64,000 nt of DNA, taken from contig NZ_JBGUAZ010000006.1 in NCBI RefSeq assembly GCF_041821085.1, forward strand, positions 1 to 64,000, read 5' to 3'. The notes beneath the pieces were generated by a model. It was not told the DNA's origin. It saw nothing but the letters and a program-made list of their open reading frames with translations, and ran no database searches. The position numbers and the translations under genes are program-made. Positions 44,886 to 54,748 of this stretch are shown here, piece by piece (within the stretch, counting starts at the first letter, position 1; each line of letters begins with the position of its first letter). The DNA is from Natrinema sp. HArc-T2 (GTDB taxonomy: Archaea; Halobacteriota; Halobacteria; Halobacteriales; Natrialbaceae).

Positions 44886-44981
44886 ATCGAACGTAGGGGG
44901 TGCGACGCGTAAGGCAGTTCCTCCGTTTCTCGCACAGCTACTCGCGTCTGCATCGAGAGACAGAAAGAAGGAAAACGGGGA

Positions 44982-47282
44982 TTACTCGTCTTTTTCGAGC
45001 CCCAGCAGGCGTTCGCGAAGCGTCCGCGTGCGGGCGCGTTCGGCGAGCAACACCGAACACTCGACGTCGTTGAGGACATCGAGCACCAGCGAGCCGCGGA
45101 CGAGCCGCGAGAGCAGCCCCGTCTCGGTCGCGCCAATCACCAGCAGCGTCGCGTCCGTGGCTGCATCTTCGATAGCGGTCTCGACATCGCGATCGTCGAT
45201 GAGCAACTCGGCGTCGGCCAAGCCGTTCTCGATGGCCCACTCCTCGAGGAACCGCTCGCCCTCTTCTGGGGACTCGTCCTCGCTGACGGCGTGCAACAGC
45301 GTCACGCGGGAGTCGAACTCCTCGCGGAGCAAGCGGACGACGTCCGCGCCGAGGACCGAATCCGGGCCGCCGGCGGTCGGCAGCAGGATGTGTTCGGGGT
45401 CGAACCCGCGATCTTTGAGCACCAGGAAGTCACAGGGCAGATCGTGGGTCAGTTCGTCGATCCGCGACTCGGCGCGCCCGTGGGTGGTCGGCCCCCAGCC
45501 CATGACGACCTGATCGGCCTCGAAGGTGCGCGCGGCGTCGAAGATCTCCTCGAACGAGCGGTGTGAGAGCACCGTGTGGGTCTCGACGGCGGCGCCGAAC
45601 GTCTCGGCGTCTTCCCGTGCCTGCTCGAGTAACTTCTGGGACTCGGCGTCGATTCGCTCGGTTTGTTCGGCTCCTCGCTCGAGCGGCGTCTGGTCGGGCA
45701 CCTGCACGATGTGGACCGCGTGAACCGTCCCGTCGCGCTGTTTCGCGATGGCACCGGCGAGGGTGATGAGTTCGGTCTCGGTGCGGGGGTTTGCAAGCGG
45801 GACCATCACGCGGAAGTCGCCGCCGTCCGTGCCCGTGGCGGCTCTGGCGGCATCGGGTCGAACCGAGTCGGCGGCGGTGACTGCGGCGTCGGGCATCTCC
45901 TCGGAGCGCTCGAGGATCCAGTTGACGAACACGCCGGCGCTTTCGACGCGCTGGCGAGCATAGAGCAGATACCAGATACCCGCGAAGACGACGAGCGCCG
46001 CCGAGAGCAGGATAACGAACGGCTCGATGTACGCGATCAGCGCGAACGACGACACCGTCCCGATGATCGGGACGAACGGATACAGCGGCACCTCGAAGTC
46101 GGGATCGTACTCGGCGGGTTCGGCCTCGCGCATGACGATGAGCGCGATGTTCAACAGCCCGTAGACGATCAGGTGCAACACCGAGCCAGCCGTCGACAGC
46201 AACTTGAGGTTGCCAAACAACAAAAAGCCGATTATGAGCGCGCCAGTGATCAGGATCGACTTAAACGGCGTGCCAAAACGCTCGTGGATATCGTTGACCG
46301 ACGGCGAGAGGATCTTCTCGCGGCCCATCGCGAAGTTGATCCGCGATGACGAGAGGATCGACGCGTTCGCACTCGAGGCCGTCGCCAAGAGTCCGCCAAG
46401 TAACAACAGTCCCCAGCCGAGCCTGCCGAGCCCGATGCCGAAGACGCTGTACTGACCGAACAGTAACTCGGCGGCGTCGACGACGGCGGTTTCGTTGTTC
46501 GCCACCAGTTCGTTCGGCACTGCCGCCAGCAAGACGACGAGGAACAGCGCGTAGACGACCGTGACGATGACGACCGAGCCGATGACGGCAAGCGGGAGGT
46601 TCCGGCCAGGGTCTTTGATCTCCTCGGCGACGGACGTAATCTGGACGAAGCCGAGATAGGAGACGAAGACGATGGCCGTCACCGGAAGCACCTCACTGGT
46701 CGTTCCCTCGGGCGCGATCGGTCGCAGCGACTCGAGGTCGGCGTTGAACAGGCCGATGATGGTGAACAGGCCGAGGATACCGAGCAGCGTCAATACGATG
46801 GCGATCTGGAGGCCGCCGGTCTCCTTGGCACCGACGTAGTTGATGGCGATAAACAGCGCCGCGCCGATCAGGCCGATAGTTTGCGCCGCCGAGACCGTGA
46901 CGGGACCGAGCGCGAGTGCCGGCGCGCCCACAAGCTGGTTGACGTACTCGCCGAAGCCATACATGTAGAACGCGGAGGCAAACGCCAATCCGAGCCAGTT
47001 GGCCCAGCCGCTGATCGAGCCGAACAGGGGACCGAGCGCGCGATTGACGTAGAAGTAGGCACCGCCGGATTTGGGCATCGCCGTCCCCAATTCCGAGGCC
47101 GACAGGGCGGTAAACAGCGCGGTCACGCCGCCGATCACGAAGGTCGCGGCAGCGAGCGGCCCCGCTCGCGCCACGGCCGTCCCCGGGAGCACGAAGATCC
47201 CCGCGCCGATCATCGTCCCGATCCCGATCGTGATCGCCGAGAGGAGCCCGAGGTCCTTCGCGAGTTCCTCGTCAGTGCTCAT
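44982..47282 (-). CDS. APC-family amino acid permease fused to tandem UspA domains
   Basis: A 766-residue protein. Residues about 1-450 form a twelve-helix APC transporter (IGTMIGAGIFVLPG near the start, with a SSNASILSSSRINFAMGREKILS loop), and about 490-765 are two universal stress protein domains, the second ending VIGATETGLLSRLVRGSLVLDVL. Such fusions are typical of haloarchaea; Usp domains bind nucleotides and probably gate transport. ATG 47282 starts MSTDEELAKDLGLLSAITIGIG, preferred over 47303. The substrate is unknown. Confidence 0.92.
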   Translation of the reverse strand: MSTDEELAKDLGLLSAITIGIGTMIGAGIFVLPGTAVARAGPLAAATFVIGGVTALFTALSASELGTAMPKSGGAYFYVNRALGPLFGSISGWANWLGLAFASAFYMYGFGEYVNQLVGAPALALGPVTVSAAQTIGLIGAALFIAINYVGAKETGGLQIAIVLTLLGILGLFTIIGLFNADLESLRPIAPEGTTSEVLPVTAIVFVSYLGFVQITSVAEEIKDPGRNLPLAVIGSVVIVTVVYALFLVVLLAAVPNELVANNETAVVDAAELLFGQYSVFGIGLGRLGWGLLLLGGLLATASSANASILSSSRINFAMGREKILSPSVNDIHERFGTPFKSILITGALIIGFLLFGNLKLLSTAGSVLHLIVYGLLNIALIVMREAEPAEYDPDFEVPLYPFVPIIGTVSSFALIAYIEPFVILLSAALVVFAGIWYLLYARQRVESAGVFVNWILERSEEMPDAAVTAADSVRPDAARAATGTDGGDFRVMVPLANPRTETELITLAGAIAKQRDGTVHAVHIVQVPDQTPLERGAEQTERIDAESQKLLEQAREDAETFGAAVETHTVLSHRSFEEIFDAARTFEADQVVMGWGPTTHGRAESRIDELTHDLPCDFLVLKDRGFDPEHILLPTAGGPDSVLGADVVRLLREEFDSRVTLLHAVSEDESPEEGERFLEEWAIENGLADAELLIDDRDVETAIEDAATDATLLVIGATETGLLSRLVRGSLVLDVLNDVECSVLLAERARTRTLRERLLGLEKDE

Positions 47283-47526
47283 GTGGCGCCACCCCGTCGA
47301 CACACCCGCTCAGTCGGCGACCGTGACAGACGGGTCGCGTTCGCTTCCGGTCGGATCGGTGGACCGCGTACCCGGTGTCGAGCGTTCATTGTGTCGGGGT
47401 TGTAGCGGAACCGATGATAAATCCCGTGATTATATTGTCGAATCCGTATAATCGTGAGGGTATATTGACGTTCCGCAAAAATGATCATATATATGAATAG
47501 TGGTTCGACGGAGATCGGAACACTGT
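47283..47526. promoter_or_regulatory. Divergent promoter region of permease and Lrp regulator
   Basis: This A/T-rich stretch has several TATA-like sites (GTATAATCG, GGTATATTG, and CATATATATG at 47486-47495). The last lies about 37 bases before the regulator's ATG. GAACACTGTATG at 47519-47530 overlaps that start codon and resembles the ACTGTGTATG element in front of the aminotransferase at 54903. Confidence 0.55.
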
Positions 47527-48309
47527 ATGACACCGGGTTCGAGACCTCGAGACATGGAGCATCGGCTCGACGAGATCGATCGGCGGATCATCAATGCGCT
47601 GATGGACGACGCACGGAACATCTCAGCACCGACGATCGCCGAGGAAACGAACGTGTCGCCGGGAACGATTCGGAACCGAATTTCACGACTGGAAGACCAC
47701 GGTGTGCTCACCGGCTACCACGCAACCGTCGACTTCGAGCGAGCGGACGGGCGGCTGACGAACCTGTTTATGTGTAACGCGCCGGTCTCCGAGCGGGAAC
47801 TGATCGCTCGCCGGACGCGGGCCATCTCCGGTGTGATCAACGTCCGCGAACTGATGACCGGTCGCCGAAACCTCCACGTGTTGGCAGTCGGCGAGGACAC
47901 AGCCGATCTCCGGCGGATCGCCCGCTCGCTGTCGGATCTCGGCGTCGAGATCGAAGACGAGGTTCTCGTCCAGAACGAGATCTGGCAGCCGTACGCGCCG
48001 TACGGTCCCGCCGAGAACGCCCGGTGTGAGTCGATCACCGACTTCGTCAGCCTCTCGGGTGACGCGGAAGTCGCCGAGGTAACCGTCGATCCCGGCGCGC
48101 CGATCGCAGCGACGACCCTGAAACGCGCCGTTGGGCGGAACGTTCTCGACGACGACGCGCTCGTGATCGCGATCGAGCGCGACGACACCGTCCTGACGCC
48201 ACACGGCGATACCGAAATCCGAGCCGACGATATCGTCACGGTCTTCTCGCGTGACGGCATCGACGACGCGACGCTCGAGGCGTTCCGTGACGGTGCCGAC
48301 AGCGCATAG
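47527..48309 (+). CDS. Lrp/AsnC-family regulator with TrkA-C (RCK_C) domain
   Basis: A 260-residue regulator. The N-terminal AsnC helix-turn-helix (LDEIDRRIINALMDDARNIS...VSPGTIRNRISRLEDHG) is at about 14-60. A RAM-like middle (65-150) and a C-terminal RCK_C domain (about 175-250; EVTVDPGAPIAATTLKRAV, GDTEIRADDIVTVFSRD) that may sense a small ligand follow. It is divergent from the permease and upstream of the catabolic genes. Ectoine catabolic clusters in bacteria also carry an AsnC-type regulator (DoeX); control of this island is inferred. Confidence 0.88.
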   Translation: MTPGSRPRDMEHRLDEIDRRIINALMDDARNISAPTIAEETNVSPGTIRNRISRLEDHGVLTGYHATVDFERADGRLTNLFMCNAPVSERELIARRTRAISGVINVRELMTGRRNLHVLAVGEDTADLRRIARSLSDLGVEIEDEVLVQNEIWQPYAPYGPAENARCESITDFVSLSGDAEVAEVTVDPGAPIAATTLKRAVGRNVLDDDALVIAIERDDTVLTPHGDTEIRADDIVTVFSRDGIDDATLEAFRDGADSA

Positions 48310-48622
48310 AGCAACCACTGACCCTCACTACAGACCCGATCGCCCGACAGGTGTGCGGGTCGGAGCGAGCACCGCAAGCGAGAACCGCGGGCTGTGCGAT
48401 CGGTGTGTCACTCGGTTCAGTCGGAGCCGAGACCTCGCTAACTCGAGTCTCACTCGAATGCTCCTTCCGTCGCCGACGTAATGGACGGTACAGTTCCGTC
48501 TACGCTCGGTCGCACTGTCGCTGGGAGCTGGTGGGGAGCCGATACGAGTAGCCAGTAACTGTGTATACTCTCCATAGATACTGTGGACAAGTTATTTATG
48601 ATTGTTCCACCTTCCCACACCT
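48310..48622. other. Upstream region of the diaminobutyrate aminotransferase-like gene
   Basis: 313 bases without a gene. The last 70 bases hold two ACTGTG elements (48557-48568 and 48578-48589) about two helical turns apart, and a TTATTTATG box (48592-48600) placed 27 bases before the ATG at 48623. Confidence 0.5.
48557..48589 (+). promoter_or_regulatory. Tandem ACTGTG operator-like sites upstream of doeD-like gene
   Basis: AACTGTGTATAC (48557-48568) and ATACTGTGGACA (48578-48589) repeat the core ACTGTG with 21-base spacing, immediately upstream of the TATA box. The 11-mer AACTGTGTATA recurs at 58966-58977 in front of another gene of the island. Confidence 0.6.
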
Positions 48623-50005
48623 ATGACGGCAGGACCACCGATCGACGAACTCCACTTCGCGGATGCACCGTCCGTCGACTCCGTTCCGGGTCCCAAAACG
48701 CAGGCGCTACTCGAGAAACAACGCGAGATCGACAGTAACGCGGTCGCCTATCCGGAGGACATCCCGATCGCCTTCGAGGACGGCAAAGGCGCGACGGTCC
48801 GGGACGCCGACGGCAACACCTACATCGACCTCTTTGCGGGGATCGGCGTGTTGAACGTCGGCCACTCGAACCCCTACGTGCTCGAGGCCGTCCACGAGCA
48901 GGCCGACAAGTTCGTTCACACGGTCGATTTCCCGACCGAGGCCCGGCTCGAACTGATCGAGAAGCTAGACGATATCGCGCCCGAGGGTCTACGGGGCCAG
49001 AACAAGGTCGTCTTCGGGGGCCCGACCGGCAGCGACGCCATCGAGGCCTCGATCAAACTCGCCAAGTACAACACCGGCGGCGACGGCCTCATCGCCTTCC
49101 GCGGGGCCTACCACGGCGCGACGAGCGGCGCGATGAGCGTCACGTCGAACAAGAAGTTCAAGGGCCACTACACGCCCTTGCTCTCCGACGTCGTCCACGC
49201 GCCGTACCCCGATCCGTTCCGGCAGGACAAGCCCCCTGAGGCGGCGGTCGACCACGCGCTCGAGGAGGTCCAGGCCATCGTCGAGGACCCCTACGGCGGG
49301 CTGGCCAACCCTGCGGGGATCATCGTCGAGCCGATCCAGGGCGAGGGCGGCATCGTCACCCCTCCGGAGGGGTTCCTGCAGGGGCTGCGCGACATCGCCG
49401 ACGACAACGACGTCGTGCTCGTCTTCGACGAGATCCAGAGCGGCTTCGGTCGCACCGGGCAGTGGTGGGCCAGCGACTGGGAGGGCGTCGCACCGGACGC
49501 GATGACCTCCGCGAAGGCTCTCGGTGGTGTGGGCTTTCCGCTCTCGGCGACGATGTACCACGAGGACCTGGACACGTGGGGCTCGGGCGACCACGCCGGC
49601 ACTTACCGCGGCCACGTCGTCGGCATGCGCGCCGGCACCCGCGCGATCGAGTATATCCAGGAGCACGACTTACTCGCCCACGCCCGCGACCTCGGCGAGT
49701 ACATCCGGGAACGGCTCCGCGACGCCGCCGACGGGAACGACCGCCTGGCCGACGTCCGCGGCAAGGGGCTGTTCATCGGTGCCGAATTCGTCGACAGTGA
49801 CGGGACCCCCGACGGCGACCTCGTCGACGCCATCCAGCAGTATTGCTTCGAGCGCGGCGTCCTCGTCTGGACCGCCGGTCGCCACGGCAACGTGCTCCGA
49901 CTCCTGCCGCCGCTGGTGCTCACCCACGATCTGGCCGAGACCGCACTCGACATCGTCGTCGAAGCGATCGAGAACGTGACTACCGAGGCGAAACAGGCAG
50001 CCTGA
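48623..50005 (+). CDS. Class III aminotransferase, diaminobutyrate type (DoeD/Dat-like)
   Basis: A 460-residue PLP aminotransferase whose opening [34 protein letters not shown] and [18 protein letters not shown] match 2,4-diaminobutyrate:2-oxoglutarate transaminases as I remember them. The PLP lysine is Lys298 in MTSAKALGG. In ectoine breakdown this step (DoeD) turns diaminobutyrate into aspartate semialdehyde and glutamate. ATG 48623 is 27 bases after a TATA box; an in-frame ATG at 48602 lies too close to that box. A rid gene follows 12 bases downstream. Confidence 0.82.
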   Translation: MTAGPPIDELHFADAPSVDSVPGPKTQALLEKQREIDSNAVAYPEDIPIAFEDGKGATVRDADGNTYIDLFAGIGVLNVGHSNPYVLEAVHEQADKFVHTVDFPTEARLELIEKLDDIAPEGLRGQNKVVFGGPTGSDAIEASIKLAKYNTGGDGLIAFRGAYHGATSGAMSVTSNKKFKGHYTPLLSDVVHAPYPDPFRQDKPPEAAVDHALEEVQAIVEDPYGGLANPAGIIVEPIQGEGGIVTPPEGFLQGLRDIADDNDVVLVFDEIQSGFGRTGQWWASDWEGVAPDAMTSAKALGGVGFPLSATMYHEDLDTWGSGDHAGTYRGHVVGMRAGTRAIEYIQEHDLLAHARDLGEYIRERLRDAADGNDRLADVRGKGLFIGAEFVDSDGTPDGDLVDAIQQYCFERGVLVWTAGRHGNVLRLLPPLVLTHDLAETALDIVVEAIENVTTEAKQAA

Positions 50006-50017
50006 GATCCACACGTC

Positions 50018-50407
50018 ATGTCCGGCATCGCTCCCATCGAAACCGACGACGCACCGAGCCACGACAACCCCTACTCACAGGGCGTCCGCGCCGGTGACAC
50101 GCTGTACGTCTCCGGCTACGGCCCCGTCGATCCCGAAACGGGCGAGGTCGTCGACGGCGACATTCAAGACCAAACTGAGCAGGTCCTCGAGAACATCGCC
50201 GCGGTCGTCGACGACGCCGGCGGCGACGGGCTCGCCGACGTCGTCAAAGTGACCGTCTATCTGACCGATCTCGCGGACTACGACCGCGTCAACGACGCCT
50301 ACGGCGCGCGATTCGGCGCCGACCCGCCGGCACGCGTCTGCGTCGAGGTCTCGAGACTGCCGGCGGACGTTCGCGTCGAGATGGATGCGACCGCGTACCT
50401 GGGCTAA
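50018..50407 (+). CDS. Rid-family protein (RidA-like deaminase)
   Basis: A 129-residue Rid protein with PYSQGVRAGDTLYVSGYG, VVKVTVYLTDLADYDRVND and PARVCVEVSRLPADVRVEMD; the arginine in PARVCVEV is the carboxylate-binding residue. It would clear reactive imines or enamines made by the adjacent PLP enzymes. It is co-transcribed with the aminotransferase and distinct from the ridA near ilvA. Confidence 0.9.
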   Translation: MSGIAPIETDDAPSHDNPYSQGVRAGDTLYVSGYGPVDPETGEVVDGDIQDQTEQVLENIAAVVDDAGGDGLADVVKVTVYLTDLADYDRVNDAYGARFGADPPARVCVEVSRLPADVRVEMDATAYLG

Positions 50408-50523
50408 TCGCGGTCGACGGACGCCTCGAGTCCCTTCTCGCAGCTCCCTCGTCGCCGCCGAGCCAGTCGCCCAAATCGAAACGGAATCCGGACTCGACGG
50501 TGACGTTGTCCACCGAACGTCGG

Positions 50524-50557
50524 AAACAGTATACGATCATTGGCCACGATTAAGTAG
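50524..50557 (+). promoter_or_regulatory. Promoter with AAACAGTATAC element, M20 gene
   Basis: AAACAGTATAC (50524-50534; reverse GTATACTGTTT) stands just upstream of a CGATTAAGT box (50548-50556), which is about 30 bases before the ATG at 50583. Confidence 0.5.
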
Positions 50558-50582
50558 CTCCCCGACCTTGTTCCGAGAAACC

Positions 50583-51863
50583 ATGTCATACGAGGTTCGA
50601 AACAGGCTCCAGCAACTCCGGCGGGACTTCCATCGGCTTCCCGAACCGGGCTGGCGCGAGTTCCGAACGACCGCTCGAGTGGTCGAGGAACTCGAGCGGC
50701 TCGGCGTCGACGAGATCGCCGTCGGTCGCGAGGCGCTGGCGACTGACGAGCGCATGGCCGTCCCCGCCGAAGCCGAACTCGAGCCGTGGCTCGAACGCGC
50801 TCGCGAAGCAGGGGTTCGATCGGACATCTTGGAGCGGACCGCCGACGGTCACACGGGCGTGATCGGCGTGCTCGAGTGCGGCGACGGGCCGTGTATCGGA
50901 CTGCGCGTCGACTTGGATGCGATCTCGATGCGGGAATCCAACGAGGACGACCACCGACCGGCCGCCGAGGGCTTTCGCTCCGAACACGACGGCTACATGC
51001 ACGCCTGCGGCCACGATGCCCACCTCGCGATGGCGCTGGGGACGCTCGAGGCAGTCAAGAAAAGCGACTTTTCGGGCACGCTGAAGGTGTTCTTCCAGCC
51101 CGCCGAGGAGATCTCCGGCGGCGGGAAGGCGATGGCCGAAAGTGGCTATCTCGACGATGTCGACTATCTCCTCGCGTTACACATCGGCCTCGACCACCCG
51201 ACCGGCGAGATCGTCGCGGGGATCGAAAAACCGCTGGCTATGGCCCATCTGACCGCGACGTTCGAAGGCGCAAGCGCCCACGCCGGGAAAGCGCCGAACG
51301 AGGGCGCAAACGCCATGCAAGCGGCGGCGACCGCGATCCAGAACGCCTACGCGATTCCTCGCCACAGCGACGGGATGACCCGGGTCAACGTCGGCTGTAT
51401 CGAGGGCGGCACTGCGAGCAACGTCATCGCCGAGGAAGTCACCATCGAGGCCGAGGTCCGCGGCGAGACGACCGCGCTGATGGAGTATATGCGCACGGAA
51501 CTCGAGCGGGTCCTCTATGCCGCCGCCGAGATGCACGACTGTGACGTCACGCCGCGGGTGATCAGCGAATCGCCACGCGTCGACAGCCATCCCGCACTTC
51601 GCGACCTCGTCGGCAACGTCGCGTGGGAGGTCGACGGCGTCGAGCGCGTAATCCCGACCGAGGAGTTCGGCGTCAGCGAAGACGTGACCTACCTCATGCA
51701 GCGCGTCCAGGACAACGGTGGTCTCACCTCGTACGTTCTCATCGGCACCGACCACCCGACGAGTCACCACACGCCGACGTTCGACATCGACGAATCGAGC
51801 CTCGAGACCGGGGTCGCGCTGCTGTCGGAGACGGCCCTCGAACTCTCCCGGCGGCGACCGTAG
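50583..51863 (+). CDS. M20-family amidohydrolase/deacetylase (DoeB2-like)
   Basis: A 426-residue M20D zinc amidohydrolase that cleaves N-acyl amino acids. Metal-site motifs are MHACGHDAHLAMAL (about 137-150) and FFQPAEEISGGG with the catalytic Glu pair; ASAHAGKAPNEGANAM lies in the lid domain, and SHHTPTFDID gives the last ligand. Bacterial ectoine clusters can use an M20 enzyme (DoeB2) to deacetylate N-acetyl-diaminobutyrate, and the context supports that. A paralogue sits at 57625. ATG 50583 begins the family start; the frame upstream is the shadow of the rid gene. Confidence 0.85.
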   Translation: MSYEVRNRLQQLRRDFHRLPEPGWREFRTTARVVEELERLGVDEIAVGREALATDERMAVPAEAELEPWLERAREAGVRSDILERTADGHTGVIGVLECGDGPCIGLRVDLDAISMRESNEDDHRPAAEGFRSEHDGYMHACGHDAHLAMALGTLEAVKKSDFSGTLKVFFQPAEEISGGGKAMAESGYLDDVDYLLALHIGLDHPTGEIVAGIEKPLAMAHLTATFEGASAHAGKAPNEGANAMQAAATAIQNAYAIPRHSDGMTRVNVGCIEGGTASNVIAEEVTIEAEVRGETTALMEYMRTELERVLYAAAEMHDCDVTPRVISESPRVDSHPALRDLVGNVAWEVDGVERVIPTEEFGVSEDVTYLMQRVQDNGGLTSYVLIGTDHPTSHHTPTFDIDESSLETGVALLSETALELSRRRP

Positions 51864-51952
51864 CGCGTGCGACCGGGGTACACGCGATTCGAGTTGTCAG
51901 CCACGTTCGGTGGATGGGAAACGTTAATCCGCGCGGTCTCTGTGTATCCCCT

Positions 51953-52600
51953 ATGAGCCAGGACGACGTGCCGGAGTCGCTGCAGGCGGCAGCGGACTCG
52001 GACCGCCCGCGCGGAATCTTGACCCCCTCCGACCGCGATTTCCTGCTCGGCCGGAAAACCGATTACACCGACCACTCGAAAAAACAGAAGCGAAATCGGA
52101 TCCGTCGCCGGGTCCGCAACGCGATTCTCGATTTCAGCATCCTCTTCGAGTACTTGGAAGAACGCGATCGGGAGACGGTCTTCGACCCTGACGACGAGGA
52201 CCGAGACGCCTACACTCAGGGGATCACCGACATGCTCGCGTTCCTGCATCTCGGGACGATGGGCTATCACACCCCGTTCAAAGACATGCTCTCGGAGGGC
52301 GTCGGCAAGGCCGAACAGCGCCTGGCCGGCTCGAACTACCGGATGGTCAACGTCGAGTTCAACGTCGAACCGGTCGGCCAGATCGACGTCGACGCGGTCG
52401 TCGACAAACTCGAGCACGAGGAGTTCGCCCAGCTCACCGACGAGGAACTGCGCGCGTTCGTGCGCCTGCTGACGATGTCCGACGCCTTCTCACCGGCAGA
52501 CACCCGCGAGGAGATCAAAGACAGCGTCGACGAGTTCGCCGAGCGTGTAGCCGAAAGCGCCGCGGCTCGCGAGCGATCGCTCGAGGAACTGACAAACTGA
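51953..52600 (+). CDS. Conserved haloarchaeal hypothetical protein
   Basis: A 215-residue soluble protein I do not recognise by name. It has a basic patch KKQKRNRIRRRVRNAILDFSILFEYL near residue 45, a central FLHLGTMGYHTPFKDMLSEGVGKAE, and a helical acidic C-terminus. The ATG at 51953 follows an ACGTTAATCC box by about 28 bases (leaderless). It interrupts the catabolic island and has no obvious link to it. Confidence 0.7.
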   Translation: MSQDDVPESLQAAADSDRPRGILTPSDRDFLLGRKTDYTDHSKKQKRNRIRRRVRNAILDFSILFEYLEERDRETVFDPDDEDRDAYTQGITDMLAFLHLGTMGYHTPFKDMLSEGVGKAEQRLAGSNYRMVNVEFNVEPVGQIDVDAVVDKLEHEEFAQLTDEELRAFVRLLTMSDAFSPADTREEIKDSVDEFAERVAESAAARERSLEELTN

Positions 52601-53062
52601 CACGCCTGCCGCCACCGAAATTCGGCGTCGCGTGCTCGAATCCAGTTCGGCCCAACATGACTCCGTGCGGAGCTTCTCCTGAGACCGGTCTCGAGGCGCA
52701 CCGTCGCGATTACCGTCGCGCTGACCGCCGCTCGAGGATGGCGGCAACGCCGCCTGCCCGACAGTCGACTGGCGAGACGACCCGCCGTGACGAACTCGTC
52801 TCGATGTGCGGTGCGTAGTCCGGTGGCACGCGGTGAATCGGCTACGGTGCTTCGAAAACGGCGGTCGGCTGGGCACGTACTGTGCGCTCGTCCTCGCGTG
52901 CAACTTCTCAATAAACGCAATCTGTAGATGTATTCGCGGTATGAGAAACACTTATTGTATACGCTGTTGATGATCACGGTATGGCGTCACACAGCATGGC
53001 CGACGGGCGGTTGACTCACACCCAACCATCACGCTGTCGTCCGACTTCGGAGGTGAGACGAG
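52601..53062. other. Upstream region of the BCCT transporter
   Basis: 462 bases. The first 300 show nothing. TTGTATACGCTGTTG at 52955-52969 combines a TATA box and the island's GTATAC...CTGTT element, followed by a short leader with a strong Shine-Dalgarno site. Confidence 0.5.
52953..52969 (+). promoter_or_regulatory. Promoter/operator element of the BCCT gene
   Basis: ATTGTATACG is a TATA box centred near 52957 and overlaps GTATACGCTGTT, a variant of the island motif. Transcription should begin near 52981-52985. Confidence 0.5.
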
Positions 53063-53076
53063 ATGAGTGGCGCTGA
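52981..53076 (+). CDS. Possible leader peptide (31 codons) overlapping the BCCT start
   Basis: An ATG at 52981, about 25 bases after the TATA centre, opens a 31-codon frame (MASHSMADGRLTHTQ...). It passes through the Shine-Dalgarno site and ends 14 bases inside the transporter gene. It could couple or attenuate transporter translation. Evidence is positional only. Confidence 0.3.
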   Translation: MASHSMADGRLTHTQPSRCRPTSEVRRDEWR

Positions 53077-54727
53077 GAAGGGGATGGTCGACGAGTTCCT
53101 CGAGGAGATCGATACGACGGTCTTCCTGTTCGGCGCATTGTTGACCGTCGGGGTGATCGCGGCGTTCTTCATCAGTCCGAGTACCGTCGAGAGTGGGATC
53201 TCGACGTTGAACGATCAACTGCTCGGCGCGTTCAACTGGGCACTGCTGTTGATCGTGTTCCTCATCGTCGTCTTCCTGCTGTTCCTGATCATCGGGCCGT
53301 GGGGCAGAATCAAGATGGGGGACGAGGATCCGGAGTACAGCTTCCTGTCGTTTTTCGCGATGCTGTACTCCGCTGGGTTCGCGGCGGGCGTCGTGTTCTG
53401 GGGGCCGACAGAGGCGCTGTTCTACTACGACAATCCCTCGCCGCTGTTCGGCGGCGTCGAGGGCGGATCGGCCGCAGCGATGACCGTCGCCGTCCAGCAG
53501 ACGCTGTTCCACTGGGCCTTGCCTCAGCTCGCCGTGTTTACCATCATGGGGATCGCGATCGGCTACTTCGCGTACAATTACGATAACGTCCCGCTACGGG
53601 TATCGTCTGCGCTGACACCGATCATCGGCGCTGAGAATCTCGACGGGCCGTTCGCGAAAGTCGTCGACATCCTTGCCGTCTTCGCGACGATCGGGGGCGT
53701 GGCGACCTCGCTTGGCTTCATCGGCAGCCAGTTCATTACCGGGCTGGACTACCAGTGGGGCATCAGCATGGGGAACATCGGCATCCTCCTCGTGGTGACG
53801 TTTATGACGTTGCTGTTTACGACCTCGATGGTGTTGGGGGTCGACAAGGGGATCCGCCGGCTCTCGAATTTCAACATGGTGCTGTTCGTCGTCCTCATGT
53901 TCGCGACGTTCATCGTCGGCCCGACACTGTTTTTGATCCTGCTCGGCACACAGGCCGTCGGCGGAATGGTTGGTGATTTCGTCTCGATGAGCCTCTTTAC
54001 CGGTGCCGGTGCATTCGGTGCAGGGAACCCGGAGGCGACGAACTGGATGAACGCCTGGACCGTCTTCTACTGGGCGTGGGCGCTCTCGTGGTCGCCCTTT
54101 GCGGGTCTGTTCATCGCCCGCATCTCCAAGGGACGGACGGTCCGTGAGGTCGCGTTCACGGGGATCGTCGCGACGTCCGCGGCAACTATCCCGTGGTTCA
54201 CGTTCGTCGGCGGCACCTCCGTCTGGGCTCAGCACAACGGCGTCGCCGACTTCAGCGCAGTGATGGCCGGCGAGGCCGGCGCGGAGATCTCCGGATTCAT
54301 CCTCTTCGAGACGTTCCCCATGGGGTCGCTCTTCATGCTGGCGTTTATGATCCTCGTGACGACGTTCTTCGTCACGTCGGCTGACTCCTCGACGCTGGCC
54401 GTCTCGATGATGACCACCGGCGGCAAGGCCCGCCCCTCGACCATCAACCGGATCTTCTGGGGCGTCGTCCTCGGCATGACCGCCGCGATCTTGATGATCC
54501 TCGGCGGCACTGGCAGCGCCAACACGCTCCAGCAGGCGGCGATCATCACCGGCACACCCTTCGCGTTCGTCTGCTTCCTCTCGATGCTCGCGCTGATCAA
54601 GGACTTCGGCTCGGAATACGGTCGCGTGCTGCTACAGGACGAAACCGTGCTCGTCGGCTCGAGCCGACCGACCGAATCGGAGTCGCCGTCCGGTCCCAGC
54701 GGCCCCGTCGAGTCGGACGACGACTGA
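53063..54727 (+). CDS. BCCT-family betaine/choline/ectoine transporter
   Basis: The 554-residue, twelve-helix BCCT secondary transporter takes up compatible solutes. The signature NWMNAWTVFYWAWALSWSPF and GLFIARISKGRTVREV is intact, with the conserved tryptophans of helix 8. GAGNPEATNWM precedes it. The short acidic tail lacks the long osmosensing domain of BetP, which suits nutrient uptake. A Shine-Dalgarno GGAGGTGA at 53049-53056, six bases before the ATG, fixes the start. In this context the likely cargo is ectoine or hydroxyectoine (inference). Confidence 0.92.
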   Translation: MSGAEKGMVDEFLEEIDTTVFLFGALLTVGVIAAFFISPSTVESGISTLNDQLLGAFNWALLLIVFLIVVFLLFLIIGPWGRIKMGDEDPEYSFLSFFAMLYSAGFAAGVVFWGPTEALFYYDNPSPLFGGVEGGSAAAMTVAVQQTLFHWALPQLAVFTIMGIAIGYFAYNYDNVPLRVSSALTPIIGAENLDGPFAKVVDILAVFATIGGVATSLGFIGSQFITGLDYQWGISMGNIGILLVVTFMTLLFTTSMVLGVDKGIRRLSNFNMVLFVVLMFATFIVGPTLFLILLGTQAVGGMVGDFVSMSLFTGAGAFGAGNPEATNWMNAWTVFYWAWALSWSPFAGLFIARISKGRTVREVAFTGIVATSAATIPWFTFVGGTSVWAQHNGVADFSAVMAGEAGAEISGFILFETFPMGSLFMLAFMILVTTFFVTSADSSTLAVSMMTTGGKARPSTINRIFWGVVLGMTAAILMILGGTGSANTLQQAAIITGTPFAFVCFLSMLALIKDFGSEYGRVLLQDETVLVGSSRPTESESPSGPSGPVESDDD

Positions 54728-54748
54728 TACTGCCGGACAAAACGGTTC

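Noticed and set aside
48360-48420. Apparent tRNA-like repeats GCGAGC in the gap before the aminotransferase
   Set aside because: No acceptor stem or T arm can be folded.
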